This document shows positions 1 through 9,387 of a stretch of 64,000 bases of DNA, one piece after another. A model generated the notes under the pieces. The model saw only the letters and a list, made by a program, of their open reading frames with translations, made no database searches and was not told the DNA's origin. This DNA is from Rapidithrix thailandica (GTDB taxonomy: Bacteria; Bacteroidota; Bacteroidia; Cytophagales; Flammeovirgaceae). Made by a program: the position numbers and the translations under genes. The stretch spans positions 62,001 to 126,000 of the forward strand of contig NZ_JBDKWZ010000003.1 of the NCBI RefSeq assembly GCF_039710355.1, in the 5' to 3' direction. How positions within the stretch are numbered: the first letter of the stretch is position 1; every line of letters begins with the position of its first letter.

Positions 1-3000
1 TACCTTTACCTGCAGGTTGATCACTTTCCCCGCCTCAAGGTTGACCACACTGTCCTGATTATTTTCAAACAGAGAACTAATGTCAAAATATTCTTTATTC
101 GGATCTGGCGTATTGTTCCAGAAAGATTGGCTATACTGGAGGAAAATTGGCAAATCCCCCTTTTTCACTAATTGCACTTTTTGACCTGCCGGAATTTTTA
201 AAGCATAGGGAAATTCCGTTATTTCTTCTTCTATATTTCCTGTTAGCCGAACCGAATTCTGGTGGTGTTCTATTTTTTTACCTTTCATATAACCCGGTAA
301 AAGTGTCGCTAAAATCTTCGCTGACTCAAACGTATTTCTCCAATATCCCCCATTCCTTTTCTCCAGAAAATACATTGCCATTTTATTGAGATACGATTCA
401 TACCCCTCTTCACCTTTCAACAATTGATAAGCCCACAAGGTAGTATGTACCGCATTGGCATCCCAATGAAAATTTTCTTCTCCAAAGTACAAACCACCCA
501 TCAACGTTTCTTTCTTCAAACTTTTCAAGGTGTCCACTTCATACGGTAAATGATGTTGTTTTCTGAGTAGTTGTAATTGTAAGTATTCGGTCAGTGTGAG
601 GGTGGTATCTGTTGCCAATTCATCAAGGTGCTTTTCAAAATATACAGGTGCATTTAACTTTGCTAAGATGCTTAATGTATTCAGTTTATTTGTTCTCCGG
701 ATATTGTTCAAATTCTCTTGAAGATAATCTGTCGTTGTATACAGGGCACTCTCAGGCAGATAACCTGTTTCCCGGGCTTTCAATAATACCGAAGCAACAT
801 AGGTCGTCATACGAAGGCTTTCAGAAGAGGCCGGCCACCAGCCCCAACTACCGTTTTCTTTTTGAGCATCTATCAAGCGTTTGAGCAACTTTTCAATTTG
901 CTTTTCATGCAGAAAGGGTTGTTGCAGGCTCTCTCTAATTTCTTTTTCCAATAAATACGCCATCAGCTTAGATGCCGTCTGTTCGTTGCACGCATACGGG
1001 TATTCCTGAATATGTTCCAACTCATTCAACATCACCTCCAAAGCCGACGACTGTAGATAAAGTTGGGTTGAGACTTCTTCATAAGGCAATATTAGGTTCA
1101 GCACCGTATCCGTTTGCAGCACCAAAAAATTCCCTACGGTTTCCTTGACCCCTTGAGGGTACACGGGGACTTTCCGCAGTTCCCCATCAAAATATCCACC
1201 GTCCTTTTGCATCGTATACTTAACCTGTACACTGTCCCTACCGTTGACTCCATGCATACAGCTGTCAATTTCCGAATTCACCAGAAGTTTTTCGTTCCGG
1301 AATACCGGTTTCCCATTGATTTCAAATTCAGTTTGAATATCGAAAGAGTCTTCAGTATAGTTTAAGGTTTTTCCGATCATTGCCACGGAATCGCCCTCAA
1401 TGGCAAAACGGGGAACGGCCAAGGTAGCAACCACGGATTTAAAGGATTTGACCAAACCCGAAACCTGTCCGGTACGCTTTCCTCTTATTGCCAATACTTG
1501 TGTATCCCACCCACCGATATCATCCGGAAAGGTAGTGGTAAACTCTACTTCTCCTTGGCGGTCGGTGGTCAAAGAAGGTTGCCAATAAGCATAGTCTGAA
1601 AAATTGGAACGCAAGCTATTCTGCTGACTTTCCCGGGGAGTTACCATCGAGCCGTCCTCAGCAATTTTCCCTACGGCTTTTCCGGTGGTGACAATCACCA
1701 CACCTCCGGAAGCTTTGCTGCCATATAATGCCGTGGCTTGTGCGCCCTGCAGTATATCCATAGAATGGATCTGATCAGGAGATAAATCATCCAAAGACAG
1801 TTCTGTAAGCACGCCATCCACAATCACTAATGGTGTACTCGATGCAACCAAACTGCTACTTCCTCTTATCAAAATTCTCGGAGCAGTTGTGCTTTCCACT
1901 TGTACTCCTGCAGCTCCACCCTGTAAAGCCCCGGAAACGCTATACCCCGTCACCACAACCTCTTCCAAATTGTGACTGTCCTCTTCCATCATTATTGTAG
2001 AAGGAATCCCGCCGGAAGTCATCAACTCTAAAGGTTTGAATCCCACATATGAAAAGTACAAAGTACTGCCTATCGGTGCTTCAATAGAATAAGCCCCATC
2101 CATATCGGTAACCGTACCGATATCGGTACCTTTTACAAGAACATTGACTCCCGGAAGCCCTATTTCCATATGTTTATCCATTACTTTCCCCGAAAACCTT
2201 CTCATCAGTCCCTGTGCGTTTTCTGAAGCTACTTCTTGGTTTTTCCCCGAACCACCGGATGTGGAGATGCTCGACGTTAAAGACCTTCTTTCCTTTGCGG
2301 CATAGCCCATTACAATTACTTCCTTCAACACCATAGAAGACAGCCTTTTCATCCGGATTCTTTTCACTTGTTGGTCCACCACAGGTAAAATCACCGGTGC
2401 CATTTCTTGGCTTTGCACGTATAAGGTATCTCCCGGTTTGGCCACAATAGAAAACTTGCCCAATGGCCCTGTGTACACTCCTTGTCGTTCTCCTTTCAAG
2501 GAAACATATGCTCCTAAAACAGGCTTATTGACCGTATCCGTCACATATCCTTGAACCAAGCCCTCCGGAGAACAGGCAGCAGTCACTATACTGTCTGAAG
2601 AAAGTGCAAGCCACTGGGTGATATCAATGCTTTGCCAATCTTGCGGATGAAAGCGGTAAAAATTCAAACCATTCGCTTGAATATGAATATCTTTTTGATA
2701 ATAATAGCGATTACTATCCAGTAGTAACAGCATCTGGTAGGTACCCTCATTAATTTTTTTCCACTCTCGATTATATCTATTATTCAAATAAACCACAGGA
2801 TCACCTTCTTTGAAAAGGAGAATCTTTTCAATTTTCGGCATCGTGAGATTCGTAAATTGCACCTTTAACTTTCCGGTTTTTTTAGGAAAAGTCAGATCTG
2901 GTGCCGTATTCACTAAATGAGAGATGAGTACAGTCGGAGAATAAGGTCGTGGGTTTTGTATTCTTTTTACCCAATCATATATACGGGGATACATTTCCTT

Positions 3001-5793
3001 ATTCCTCAATGGATAAGGTTTGGATATAATATCTTTACTATACCGTTGCCGTATCCTGTTTTTATCAATTTCATATTCAAAATTAGGCTCAAAGACAAAT
3101 TCGGTTTCAAACTGAGACCCCCGAGAATATTTCAAATTCCTGGCTTTAAAAGGCCCGACTAAATAGCTCTTAGGACTTGAGTCGGACGGGAGTGGATGAG
3201 GCAACTCGTAAATACGGTCTCCTTGCTGAAAATAAGACCTTTTATCGCTACGCTTATGCCTGATCTTTAATAAGCTATTGTTAAGCCTTTTTACTTCATG
3301 TGTTTCCAACTGAGTCTCTTTTTGCCAGACCCCGAAACCCGGAGGTAATGGCGCATTTAAATCCAGATTCAACACCAGTTTATGAGACGGTTTCAAATAC
3401 ACCTTCTTCATTTCCACAAGCTGGTCAAACGTACGGATTTTGATAGTATGGTAGCCAGTATCCATTTCAAAAGCATACGGGTTCGGTCCGTCCACCTCAC
3501 TAAAATACACTAACTCATCATCAATATACACCAAGTAGGAATGCAACAAACGCCCATGCTGCGAAACAAATGGAGAAACCTGGGCGATGCTGTCTTGAGA
3601 GGGGATGTATTGCGTATAAAGCCCCGAATCCGGATACAAAAACCGGTAAAATGCCAAGGTGTCCAGCCCCATTCTCAAACGCCAAGCATCATAATTCAAG
3701 GTATCCGTCCAATCCTTTTGCAACCAAGGATTTTTCCTTTTATGAAACTCATTGATGTATGTTCTTCCTTTCTGTTCTTTCTTCCAAACAGGCAAACCTG
3801 TTGACTGTTCTGATTTAAATTTAGCGGAATACGCCAAGGCAGTCACGTCTGTTTTTGGAACAGGCTTGTTCCGTTCATCGGTCACTTTGAGGTGAACTTT
3901 TACTTCCTCACCCGGACTCACTACCTGTTTTTGTTTCACTTCAATATTCAAACCCTTGTCTCCATATGGAATGGAATAATTTTTTTCTTCCGTCTTTCCA
4001 TTCCACAAGTACTGATAGGAAATAAAGTAGCGCTCAGCAGGTTTTGCTTTGCACGAAAAGTGCAATGAAGAATCCATGCCTTCTTGTACGAGGGAATTGC
4101 CCCGGTAAATGGAATACCAAAAGGGTAGTTTTCGAGGATTATCCATCGTAATATGGACGGAATCCCGGGTGCGGTTTGTATAACAGTTCAATAAGGGTGT
4201 TTCTGACCGTAATGTCAACCGCTCTTCCAAACTGTCTGCCGACAGAAGGTACTCCGACACAAAGGGGCTTACTTTCAGCCCGGCCTTTTGCTTCACTTGC
4301 TGTTGGAAAAGCAGTTGCCCCTCCCTTCCATACCCCTTCACCATTCCCTTTCTTATTGCTTCTGATAAATTCACTTGCAACGAATCTGCCTCTAAAGATA
4401 ATTTAAGAGGAGGAGTTTCATGCTTAAACTCAGCGTTCAACCGTTGGGTATACATTTCATTATTCCCATTCAATGACTGCACTTCTACCTGATACCGGGC
4501 CGAAATATCATGAAATAAAGAATCCACTAAGGCGATTTTGGTTTCCCCTACCGCTTCTAACTTTTGCTCGAACGCCCATAAAGTATCCGGTACAAATACG
4601 TGATCCTGATGAAATCGATAAATACTTTCGGGACGTACAAGCAAACGAACACGGCCATCCAAAATATTCATACGGTTGGAATCTTCAGCCTTCACCATCA
4701 ATGCCTGTTTTTCGCCTTGATGATGTTCTTTTTTAAGCAGTCTCGTTTTCAACGTATAATCTTCCAATTCGTAATCCTCAAACTTAAACCACCCGGATAG
4801 TAGCTGTTGTTTTTTTCGTTTTACCTCAATGGAATACGAGCGGTCCAGTTTCAATCCCAGCGAATCGTGTAGTATAAATTCAAATGCATACCCTCCTTTC
4901 TGATATGGCTTTACACTTCCTAAATTTACTTTCTTGTTATAACTCGGTTTTACAAATACATCCAAAGGCTTTTTTATAGCTCGACCGCTTTTTTTGGCTA
5001 AATAAAATTTCAGTTTCACCGTATCTCCGGGCAAATACTTAGGCTTATTGAAAGTTATATACCCCTTATAATTTCCGGATTTATCACTATATCTCCGGTA
5101 ATCATCAGTAAAGATTGCCCAAATAGGTCGTAGCCACCCTTGAGGGCTTCCCCAGCGAATAGACCGGGTAATGGAACGAACAAAGCCTACCGGGGGCAAC
5201 CAAATGTACCGGAGAGGAACTCCGTAGAGTATTCCTTTGGAAGTGCGTTTGAACCAGGAGTTGTTCTTTGCTTTTTCTATATAATAAAAGTCCGTATGCC
5301 CCTGATAAGAAATGGTGAGCAGGCCTTCTTTTTGGGTCTTTCTTAGCTTGTAGGATTGAGTAGTGGGGTCAAAAGAAATTTTCTTTTTGCCGAGTACGAC
5401 TTCCGCAGCTTTCATTAAATTCCCCTGTTCGTCATGTACCAAGAAGTTCAAATCAGTCTGGTTATTCAACATTTTAATATCCAAACGGTGTACAGGGAGG
5501 AAGCCCACTTCCAACTTATTGGATTTAGCAGAAACGGATAGATAATATCCCGGTGGTAACTGATTCAGATAACTACTATCTGTCTGAAAGGAATCTACCA
5601 GGGTATGGTATAAGGAAAGATCTTGAATATCCAATTGCCCATGTGTCTGATATAATTGCCGGGCTTGTTCATAATTCAATTGATAAAGGTACGTATAGTG
5701 GCTATCAAACCTGCTTTTTGGGAGGGGCTGAGAAAAGGAGGTTGAATTCAGCCCGAAGAGTAGGAGAATGGATAAGTAAAGTTTATTATACAT
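1..5793 (-). CDS. Alpha-2-macroglobulin family protein with CarboxypepD_reg and TonB-plug-like domains (3' end outside window)
   Basis: One reading frame is open from the ATG at 5793 to the left edge (1931 codons seen, C-terminus missing). It begins with a signal peptide ending near TSFSQ and has no lipobox. In order I see: an MG2-type domain (about residues 235-330, FNKPKYLPGDTVKL), a CarboxypepD_reg-like domain (about 1076-1130), a SusC-type LKEVIVMGYAAKERRSLTSS stretch (about 1155), a second CarboxypepD_reg domain (about 1195-1258), a plug-like segment (about 1274-1368, VVVTGYS to ALYGSKASGGVVIVTTG), the A2M domain (about 1397-1440, WQPSLTTDRQGEVEF) and a thioester motif, CNEQ, with C1602. 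No TonB beta-barrel follows the plug. Bacterial A2Ms are thought to trap proteases; the role of the plug here is unknown. It is likely exported to the periplasm or surface. Confidence 0.88.
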   Translation of the reverse strand, partial: MYNKLYLSILLLFGLNSTSFSQPLPKSRFDSHYTYLYQLNYEQARQLYQTHGQLDIQDLSLYHTLVDSFQTDSSYLNQLPPGYYLSVSAKSNKLEVGFLPVHRLDIKMLNNQTDLNFLVHDEQGNLMKAAEVVLGKKKISFDPTTQSYKLRKTQKEGLLTISYQGHTDFYYIEKAKNNSWFKRTSKGILYGVPLRYIWLPPVGFVRSITRSIRWGSPQGWLRPIWAIFTDDYRRYSDKSGNYKGYITFNKPKYLPGDTVKLKFYLAKKSGRAIKKPLDVFVKPSYNKKVNLGSVKPYQKGGYAFEFILHDSLGLKLDRSYSIEVKRKKQQLLSGWFKFEDYELEDYTLKTRLLKKEHHQGEKQALMVKAEDSNRMNILDGRVRLLVRPESIYRFHQDHVFVPDTLWAFEQKLEAVGETKIALVDSLFHDISARYQVEVQSLNGNNEMYTQRLNAEFKHETPPLKLSLEADSLQVNLSEAIRKGMVKGYGREGQLLFQQQVKQKAGLKVSPFVSEYLLSADSLEERLTLRSETPLLNCYTNRTRDSVHITMDNPRKLPFWYSIYRGNSLVQEGMDSSLHFSCKAKPAERYFISYQYLWNGKTEEKNYSIPYGDKGLNIEVKQKQVVSPGEEVKVHLKVTDERNKPVPKTDVTALAYSAKFKSEQSTGLPVWKKEQKGRTYINEFHKRKNPWLQKDWTDTLNYDAWRLRMGLDTLAFYRFLYPDSGLYTQYIPSQDSIAQVSPFVSQHGRLLHSYLVYIDDELVYFSEVDGPNPYAFEMDTGYHTIKIRTFDQLVEMKKVYLKPSHKLVLNLDLNAPLPPGFGVWQKETQLETHEVKRLNNSLLKIRHKRSDKRSYFQQGDRIYELPHPLPSDSSPKSYLVGPFKARNLKYSRGSQFETEFVFEPNFEYEIDKNRIRQRYSKDIISKPYPLRNKEMYPRIYDWVKRIQNPRPYSPTVLISHLVNTAPDLTFPKKTGKLKVQFTNLTMPKIEKILLFKEGDPVVYLNNRYNREWKKINEGTYQMLLLLDSNRYYYQKDIHIQANGLNFYRFHPQDWQSIDITQWLALSSDSIVTAACSPEGLVQGYVTDTVNKPVLGAYVSLKGERQGVYTGPLGKFSIVAKPGDTLYVQSQEMAPVILPVVDQQVKRIRMKRLSSMVLKEVIVMGYAAKERRSLTSSISTSGGSGKNQEVASENAQGLMRRFSGKVMDKHMEIGLPGVNVLVKGTDIGTVTDMDGAYSIEAPIGSTLYFSYVGFKPLELMTSGGIPSTIMMEEDSHNLEEVVVTGYSVSGALQGGAAGVQVESTTAPRILIRGSSSLVASSTPLVIVDGVLTELSLDDLSPDQIHSMDILQGAQATALYGSKASGGVVIVTTGKAVGKIAEDGSMVTPRESQQNSLRSNFSDYAYWQPSLTTDRQGEVEFTTTFPDDIGGWDTQVLAIRGKRTGQVSGLVKSFKSVVATLAVPRFAIEGDSVAMIGKTLNYTEDSFDIQTEFEINGKPVFRNEKLLVNSEIDSCMHGVNGRDSVQVKYTMQKDGGYFDGELRKVPVYPQGVKETVGNFLVLQTDTVLNLILPYEEVSTQLYLQSSALEVMLNELEHIQEYPYACNEQTASKLMAYLLEKEIRESLQQPFLHEKQIEKLLKRLIDAQKENGSWGWWPASSESLRMTTYVASVLLKARETGYLPESALYTTTDYLQENLNNIRRTNKLNTLSILAKLNAPVYFEKHLDELATDTTLTLTEYLQLQLLRKQHHLPYEVDTLKSLKKETLMGGLYFGEENFHWDANAVHTTLWAYQLLKGEEGYESYLNKMAMYFLEKRNGGYWRNTFESAKILATLLPGYMKGKKIEHHQNSVRLTGNIEEEITEFPYALKIPAGQKVQLVKKGDLPIFLQYSQSFWNNTPDPNKEYFDISSLFENNQDSVVNLEAGKVINLQVKV

Positions 5794-5912
5794 AAGTCCG
5801 TATTTTTAAAAGGGATGCAGAAGCTATGGGAAATCCATATAAATACAAGAGAAATTTATGTATAAAAGAGGAATAACCTTTCTTTTCTTTGGTATTTTCA
5901 AAGGTCACACAA

Positions 5913-5957
5913 AAAAGGACCCCGGATAAGCTGAAAACTTATCCGGGGTCCTTTTAA
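5913..5957 (-). terminator. Strong bidirectional intrinsic terminator downstream of sucD
   Basis: A 14-bp perfect stem (5919-5932 with 5940-5953) closes a 7-nt loop. On the minus strand it is followed by six T and on the plus strand by four T. It lies 24 bp past the sucD stop and separates sucD from the A2M gene transcribed in the same direction. Confidence 0.9.
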
Positions 5958-5980
5958 TTGAAAGATTGATTATTTCTTTC

Positions 5981-6853
5981 TTATTTTCCAAGTGCTTTTA
6001 CCATCGTTTCTCCAATGTCAGCAGGAGATTTTACTACGTGAATTCCGCACTCTTCCATAATTTTCATTTTTGCTTCAGCAGTATCTTCAGCTCCACCAAT
6101 AATAGCACCGGCATGTCCCATTCTACGGCCCGGAGGTGCAGTTTGGCCAGCAATAAATCCTACTACCGGCTTGGTTCCATGCTCTTTCACATAATGAGCA
6201 GCATCCGCTTCCATACTTCCACCAATCTCTCCGATCATAATGATTCCTTCCGTATCCGGATCTTCCATCAGTAATTTCACCGCTTCTTTCGTAGTGGTTC
6301 CAATGATTGGGTCACCACCGATACCAATACAAGTAGACTGACCTAAGCCGGCTTTAGTAATTTGGTCTACTGCTTCGTAAGTGAGTGTACCGGAACGAGA
6401 AACGATACCGATTTTACCAGGAGTGTGGATAAATCCTGGCATAATCCCAACTTTTGCTTCGCCTGGAGTAATTACACCCGGGCAGTTTGGTCCGATCAGG
6501 GTCACATCTTTGTCAGAAAGATATTCTTTTACCTGAATCATATCTTTGGTAGGAATTCCTTCTGTGATAGCAATGATCACTTTGATCCCTGCATTGGCCG
6601 CTTCCATTACAGCATCCGCTGCAAAGGCTGGTGGAACAAAGATGATAGATACATCCGCTCCAGTTGCTTTTACGGCTTCTTCTACTGTGTTGAATACAGG
6701 ACGGTCCAGGTGAGTTTGGCCACCTTTGCCGGGAGTTACCCCTCCTACTACATTCGTTCCATATTCAATCATTTGCTCCGCATGGAAAGAACCTTCAGAT
6801 CCGGTAAATCCCTGGACGATAATCTTTGAGGTTTTATTAACTAATACACTCAT
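5981..6853 (-). CDS. sucD: Succinate--CoA ligase (ADP-forming) subunit alpha
   Basis: This is the alpha subunit of succinyl-CoA synthetase, which interconverts succinyl-CoA and succinate with substrate-level phosphorylation in the TCA cycle. It is 290 residues, the normal family length. The N-terminal CoA-binding region reads IIVQGFTGSEG, then GPNCPG, then GIGGDPIIGT. The phosphohistidine sits in RRMGHAGAIIGG as H247, matching His246 of E. coli SucD. The beta subunit gene sucC is not adjacent, which is common in Bacteroidota. The gene stands alone and ends in the strong terminator at 5913-5957. The ATG at 6853 gives the family-standard N-terminus. Confidence 0.97.
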   Translation of the reverse strand: MSVLVNKTSKIIVQGFTGSEGSFHAEQMIEYGTNVVGGVTPGKGGQTHLDRPVFNTVEEAVKATGADVSIIFVPPAFAADAVMEAANAGIKVIIAITEGIPTKDMIQVKEYLSDKDVTLIGPNCPGVITPGEAKVGIMPGFIHTPGKIGIVSRSGTLTYEAVDQITKAGLGQSTCIGIGGDPIIGTTTKEAVKLLMEDPDTEGIIMIGEIGGSMEADAAHYVKEHGTKPVVGFIAGQTAPPGRRMGHAGAIIGGAEDTAEAKMKIMEECGIHVVKSPADIGETMVKALGK

Positions 6854-7155
6854 TGTATTTTCGAATAGATTGATCGAGTTAAAAAATTACGTACATGGAT
6901 TGCGAATTTACACTAAAAACATGTATTTACTAAAGTTCTTGGGAAATTTCCTGGTAAAAGGTTTTGAGAAAAAAGTTGAATGATCCTGACATAATTCTAT
7001 CGGGCATTTTTCAAATAATGTTCTCCTACGGAAAATCTCAACTCAAGACCGGGCAAATACCAGAAAAGACTGTACTCTGCCTTCTCATATACGAAATAAA
7101 AAAAGCCTTACGGAAGAAAACTTCCATAAGGCTTTACCATATCATAAAGACCCTA
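6854..7155. other. Intergenic region sucD-dnaK
   Basis: This 302-bp gap holds the promoter side of sucD and, at 7097-7134, the dnaK terminator. I see no credible coding sequence or RNA gene in it. Confidence 0.6.
7097..7134 (-). terminator. Intrinsic terminator of dnaK
   Basis: A 14-bp stem (7103-7116 with 7121-7134, one G-T type mismatch) with an AAAA loop is followed on the minus strand by a run of T. It lies 22 bp after the dnaK stop. Confidence 0.88.
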
Positions 7156-9096
7156 TTAGTCTTTTTTGTCTTTGTCTACTTCTTCGAATTCGACATCGGT
7201 CACATCATCATCACCTTTGCTTTGCTCTCCTCCGGCTTGTTGTCCGCCTTGCTCTCCGGCAGCACCTTGCGCACCCGCAGCATCAGCTCCGGCAGCTTGG
7301 TACATCTCCTGAGAAGCCGCTTGCCATGCTGCATTCAATTTTTCCATGGCAGCATCAATGGCCGTCAAATCTTGGCTTTGATGCGCGGTTTTCAACTCAG
7401 TCAAGGCCGCTTCAATGGTAGATTTATTGCCCTCAGACAATTTATCCCCATATTCCTTCAACTGTTTTTCCGTTTGGAAGATCAAAGAATCAGCCGCATT
7501 GACTTTGTCTACTTTTTCTTTTTCTTGCTTATCTTGCTCTTCATTGGCTTTTGCCTCTGCTTTCATCTTTTCGATTTCGTCATCGGTCAATCCGGAAGAA
7601 GCTTCGATACGGATATCTTGTTTTTTGTTGGTTCCTTTATCCAGAGCCGTTACGTGCAAGATACCGTTAGCATCTATATCAAACGTTACTTCAATTTGTG
7701 GAATCCCTCTTGGAGCGGGTGGAATACCATCCAAGTGGAAGCGACCAATGGTTTTGTTGTATTGAGCCATTTTACGCTCTCCTTGAAGTACGTGAATTTC
7801 TACTGATGGCTGACTGTCAGCGGCGGTAGAGAACACTTGAGATTTTTTGGTTGGGATAGTCGTGTTCGCTTCAATCAAGCTGGTGAATACACCTCCCATG
7901 GTTTCGATACCTAATGAAAGAGGGGTGACATCCAACAACAATACATCCTTCACTTCACCGGTTAATACCCCACCTTGGATCGCAGCACCGATGGCTACTA
8001 CTTCATCAGGGTTTACCCCTTTAGAAGGTTTCTTGCCGAAAAATTTCTCTACTTCTTCTTGGATTCTAGGAATACGAGTAGAACCTCCTACCAAGATGAC
8101 TTCGTCAATTTCGGAAGTAGGCATGTTTGCATCTTTCAATGCTTTGCGGCAGGGCTCCAAGCAACGCTCAATCAAATCATGGCAGATTTGCTCGAACTTC
8201 GCACGGCTTAATGATTTCACCAAGTGCTTAGGAATACCGTCTACCGGCATGATATATGGCAAGTTAATCTCAGTGCTCGTAGAACTAGACAACTCGATTT
8301 TTGCTTTCTCCGCAGCTTCTTTCAGACGCTGTAAGGCCATTGGATCCTTTCTCAGGTCAATGCCTTCGTCATTCAAAAATTCATCCGCCAACCAATCGAT
8401 GATACGGCTGTCAAAGTCATCTCCACCTAAGTGAACATCACCGTTAGTTGATTTTACTTCAAATACACCGTCTCCAAGCTCCAGGATAGAGATATCAAAT
8501 GTCCCCCCTCCTAAGTCAAACACAGCGATTTTTTGTTCTTTATCACTTTTATCCAAACCATACGCCAACGCAGCGGCAGTAGGCTCGTTAATAATTCTTC
8601 GTACTTTTAAACCAGCAATTTCACCCGCTTCTTTAGTTGCTTGACGCTCAGCATCATTAAAATAAGCAGGTACAGTCACTACTGCTTCATCCACTGTAGT
8701 GCCTAAATAATCTTCTGCAGTTTGCTTCATTTTTTGCAATACCATTGCAGAGATTTCTTGTGCAGTGTACTGACGGTCTCCAATTTTTACCCGTACGGTA
8801 TCGTTGTTGCCTTGTTCTACCACATAAGCCATTCCTCTTCGTTCCTCAGGTACTTCTGAGAACTTTTTACCCATAAAGCGCTTGATAGACTGAATGGTAT
8901 TGTGCGGGTTAGTGATTGCCTGACGCTTTGCAGGGTCTCCCACTTTTCTCTCTCCTTTACCATCCTCTAAAAATGCGACAATAGAGGGGGTGGTTCTTCT
9001 TCCTTCACTATTTGGGATAACTACGGGCTCGTTCCCTTCCATCACAGCCACGCAAGAGTTGGTAGTCCCCAAGTCTATACCGATTATTTTACTCAT
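7156..9096 (-). CDS. dnaK: Molecular chaperone DnaK (Hsp70)
   Basis: This is the cytoplasmic Hsp70 chaperone, which folds and disaggregates proteins with DnaJ and GrpE. It is 646 residues long (family usually about 610-650). The N-terminal ATPase begins IIGIDLGTTNSCVAVMEG and has phosphate-binding loops AVFDLGGGTFD and ILVGGSTRIP. The interdomain linker DVLLLDVTPLSLGIE precedes the substrate-binding domain. The C-terminal tail is Ala/Gly/Gln-rich and ends DVEFEEVDKDKKD, typical of DnaK. No grpE or dnaJ is adjacent and no CIRCE operator is visible upstream. The upstream gap holds a 10-bp inverted repeat (9184-9256) that might be regulatory. Confidence 0.98.
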   Translation of the reverse strand: MSKIIGIDLGTTNSCVAVMEGNEPVVIPNSEGRRTTPSIVAFLEDGKGERKVGDPAKRQAITNPHNTIQSIKRFMGKKFSEVPEERRGMAYVVEQGNNDTVRVKIGDRQYTAQEISAMVLQKMKQTAEDYLGTTVDEAVVTVPAYFNDAERQATKEAGEIAGLKVRRIINEPTAAALAYGLDKSDKEQKIAVFDLGGGTFDISILELGDGVFEVKSTNGDVHLGGDDFDSRIIDWLADEFLNDEGIDLRKDPMALQRLKEAAEKAKIELSSSTSTEINLPYIMPVDGIPKHLVKSLSRAKFEQICHDLIERCLEPCRKALKDANMPTSEIDEVILVGGSTRIPRIQEEVEKFFGKKPSKGVNPDEVVAIGAAIQGGVLTGEVKDVLLLDVTPLSLGIETMGGVFTSLIEANTTIPTKKSQVFSTAADSQPSVEIHVLQGERKMAQYNKTIGRFHLDGIPPAPRGIPQIEVTFDIDANGILHVTALDKGTNKKQDIRIEASSGLTDDEIEKMKAEAKANEEQDKQEKEKVDKVNAADSLIFQTEKQLKEYGDKLSEGNKSTIEAALTELKTAHQSQDLTAIDAAMEKLNAAWQAASQEMYQAAGADAAGAQGAAGEQGGQQAGGEQSKGDDDVTDVEFEEVDKDKKD

Positions 9097-9183
9097 GGTT
9101 GCTTAACTCTTTTAGTATTTTGAATAAATAATTTAATTCTGAATTCCATTTGTGCTGTTCAATGCTTGTGCCAACAGATTTGT

Positions 9184-9256
9184 TATGACACATTGTCACA
9201 TTTTACTTTCCATTCTTTTCTCATACTCTGCCAATAAGCTTTTATCATGTGTCATA
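9184..9256. promoter_or_regulatory. Inverted repeat TATGACACAT / ATGTGTCATA in the dnaK upstream region
   Basis: TATGACACAT (9184-9193) and its exact reverse complement (9247-9256) lie 53 bp apart in the gap between dnaK and the divergent barrel-protein gene. The spacing suits a pair of half-sites or a looped operator. Function is inferred only. Confidence 0.3.
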
Positions 9257-9387
9257 CTTCAGACAAGAAACCCGGTTTTTGTCAAGATTATCAATATATA
9301 AGGACCACCTGAAGCGATTTGTTTGAGCAAGCTTCAAGTGTATCCGTTTTTGAACTAACCTTTTCCCCAACTCACAAACCCTAAATT

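Noticed and set aside
6964..7806. 280-codon frame on the plus strand opposite dnaK
   Set aside because: It lies antisense to the C-terminal part of dnaK, whose protein sequence is unmistakable; the frame is a shadow of its codon use.
7847..8434. 195-codon plus-strand frame within dnaK
   Set aside because: Also antisense to dnaK; no protein-like motifs.
9158..9174. Sigma-54-like site upstream of dnaK (minus strand TGGCAC-N5-TTGAA)
   Set aside because: The invariant GC of the -12 element is GA here, and dnaK is not a usual sigma-54 target in this group.
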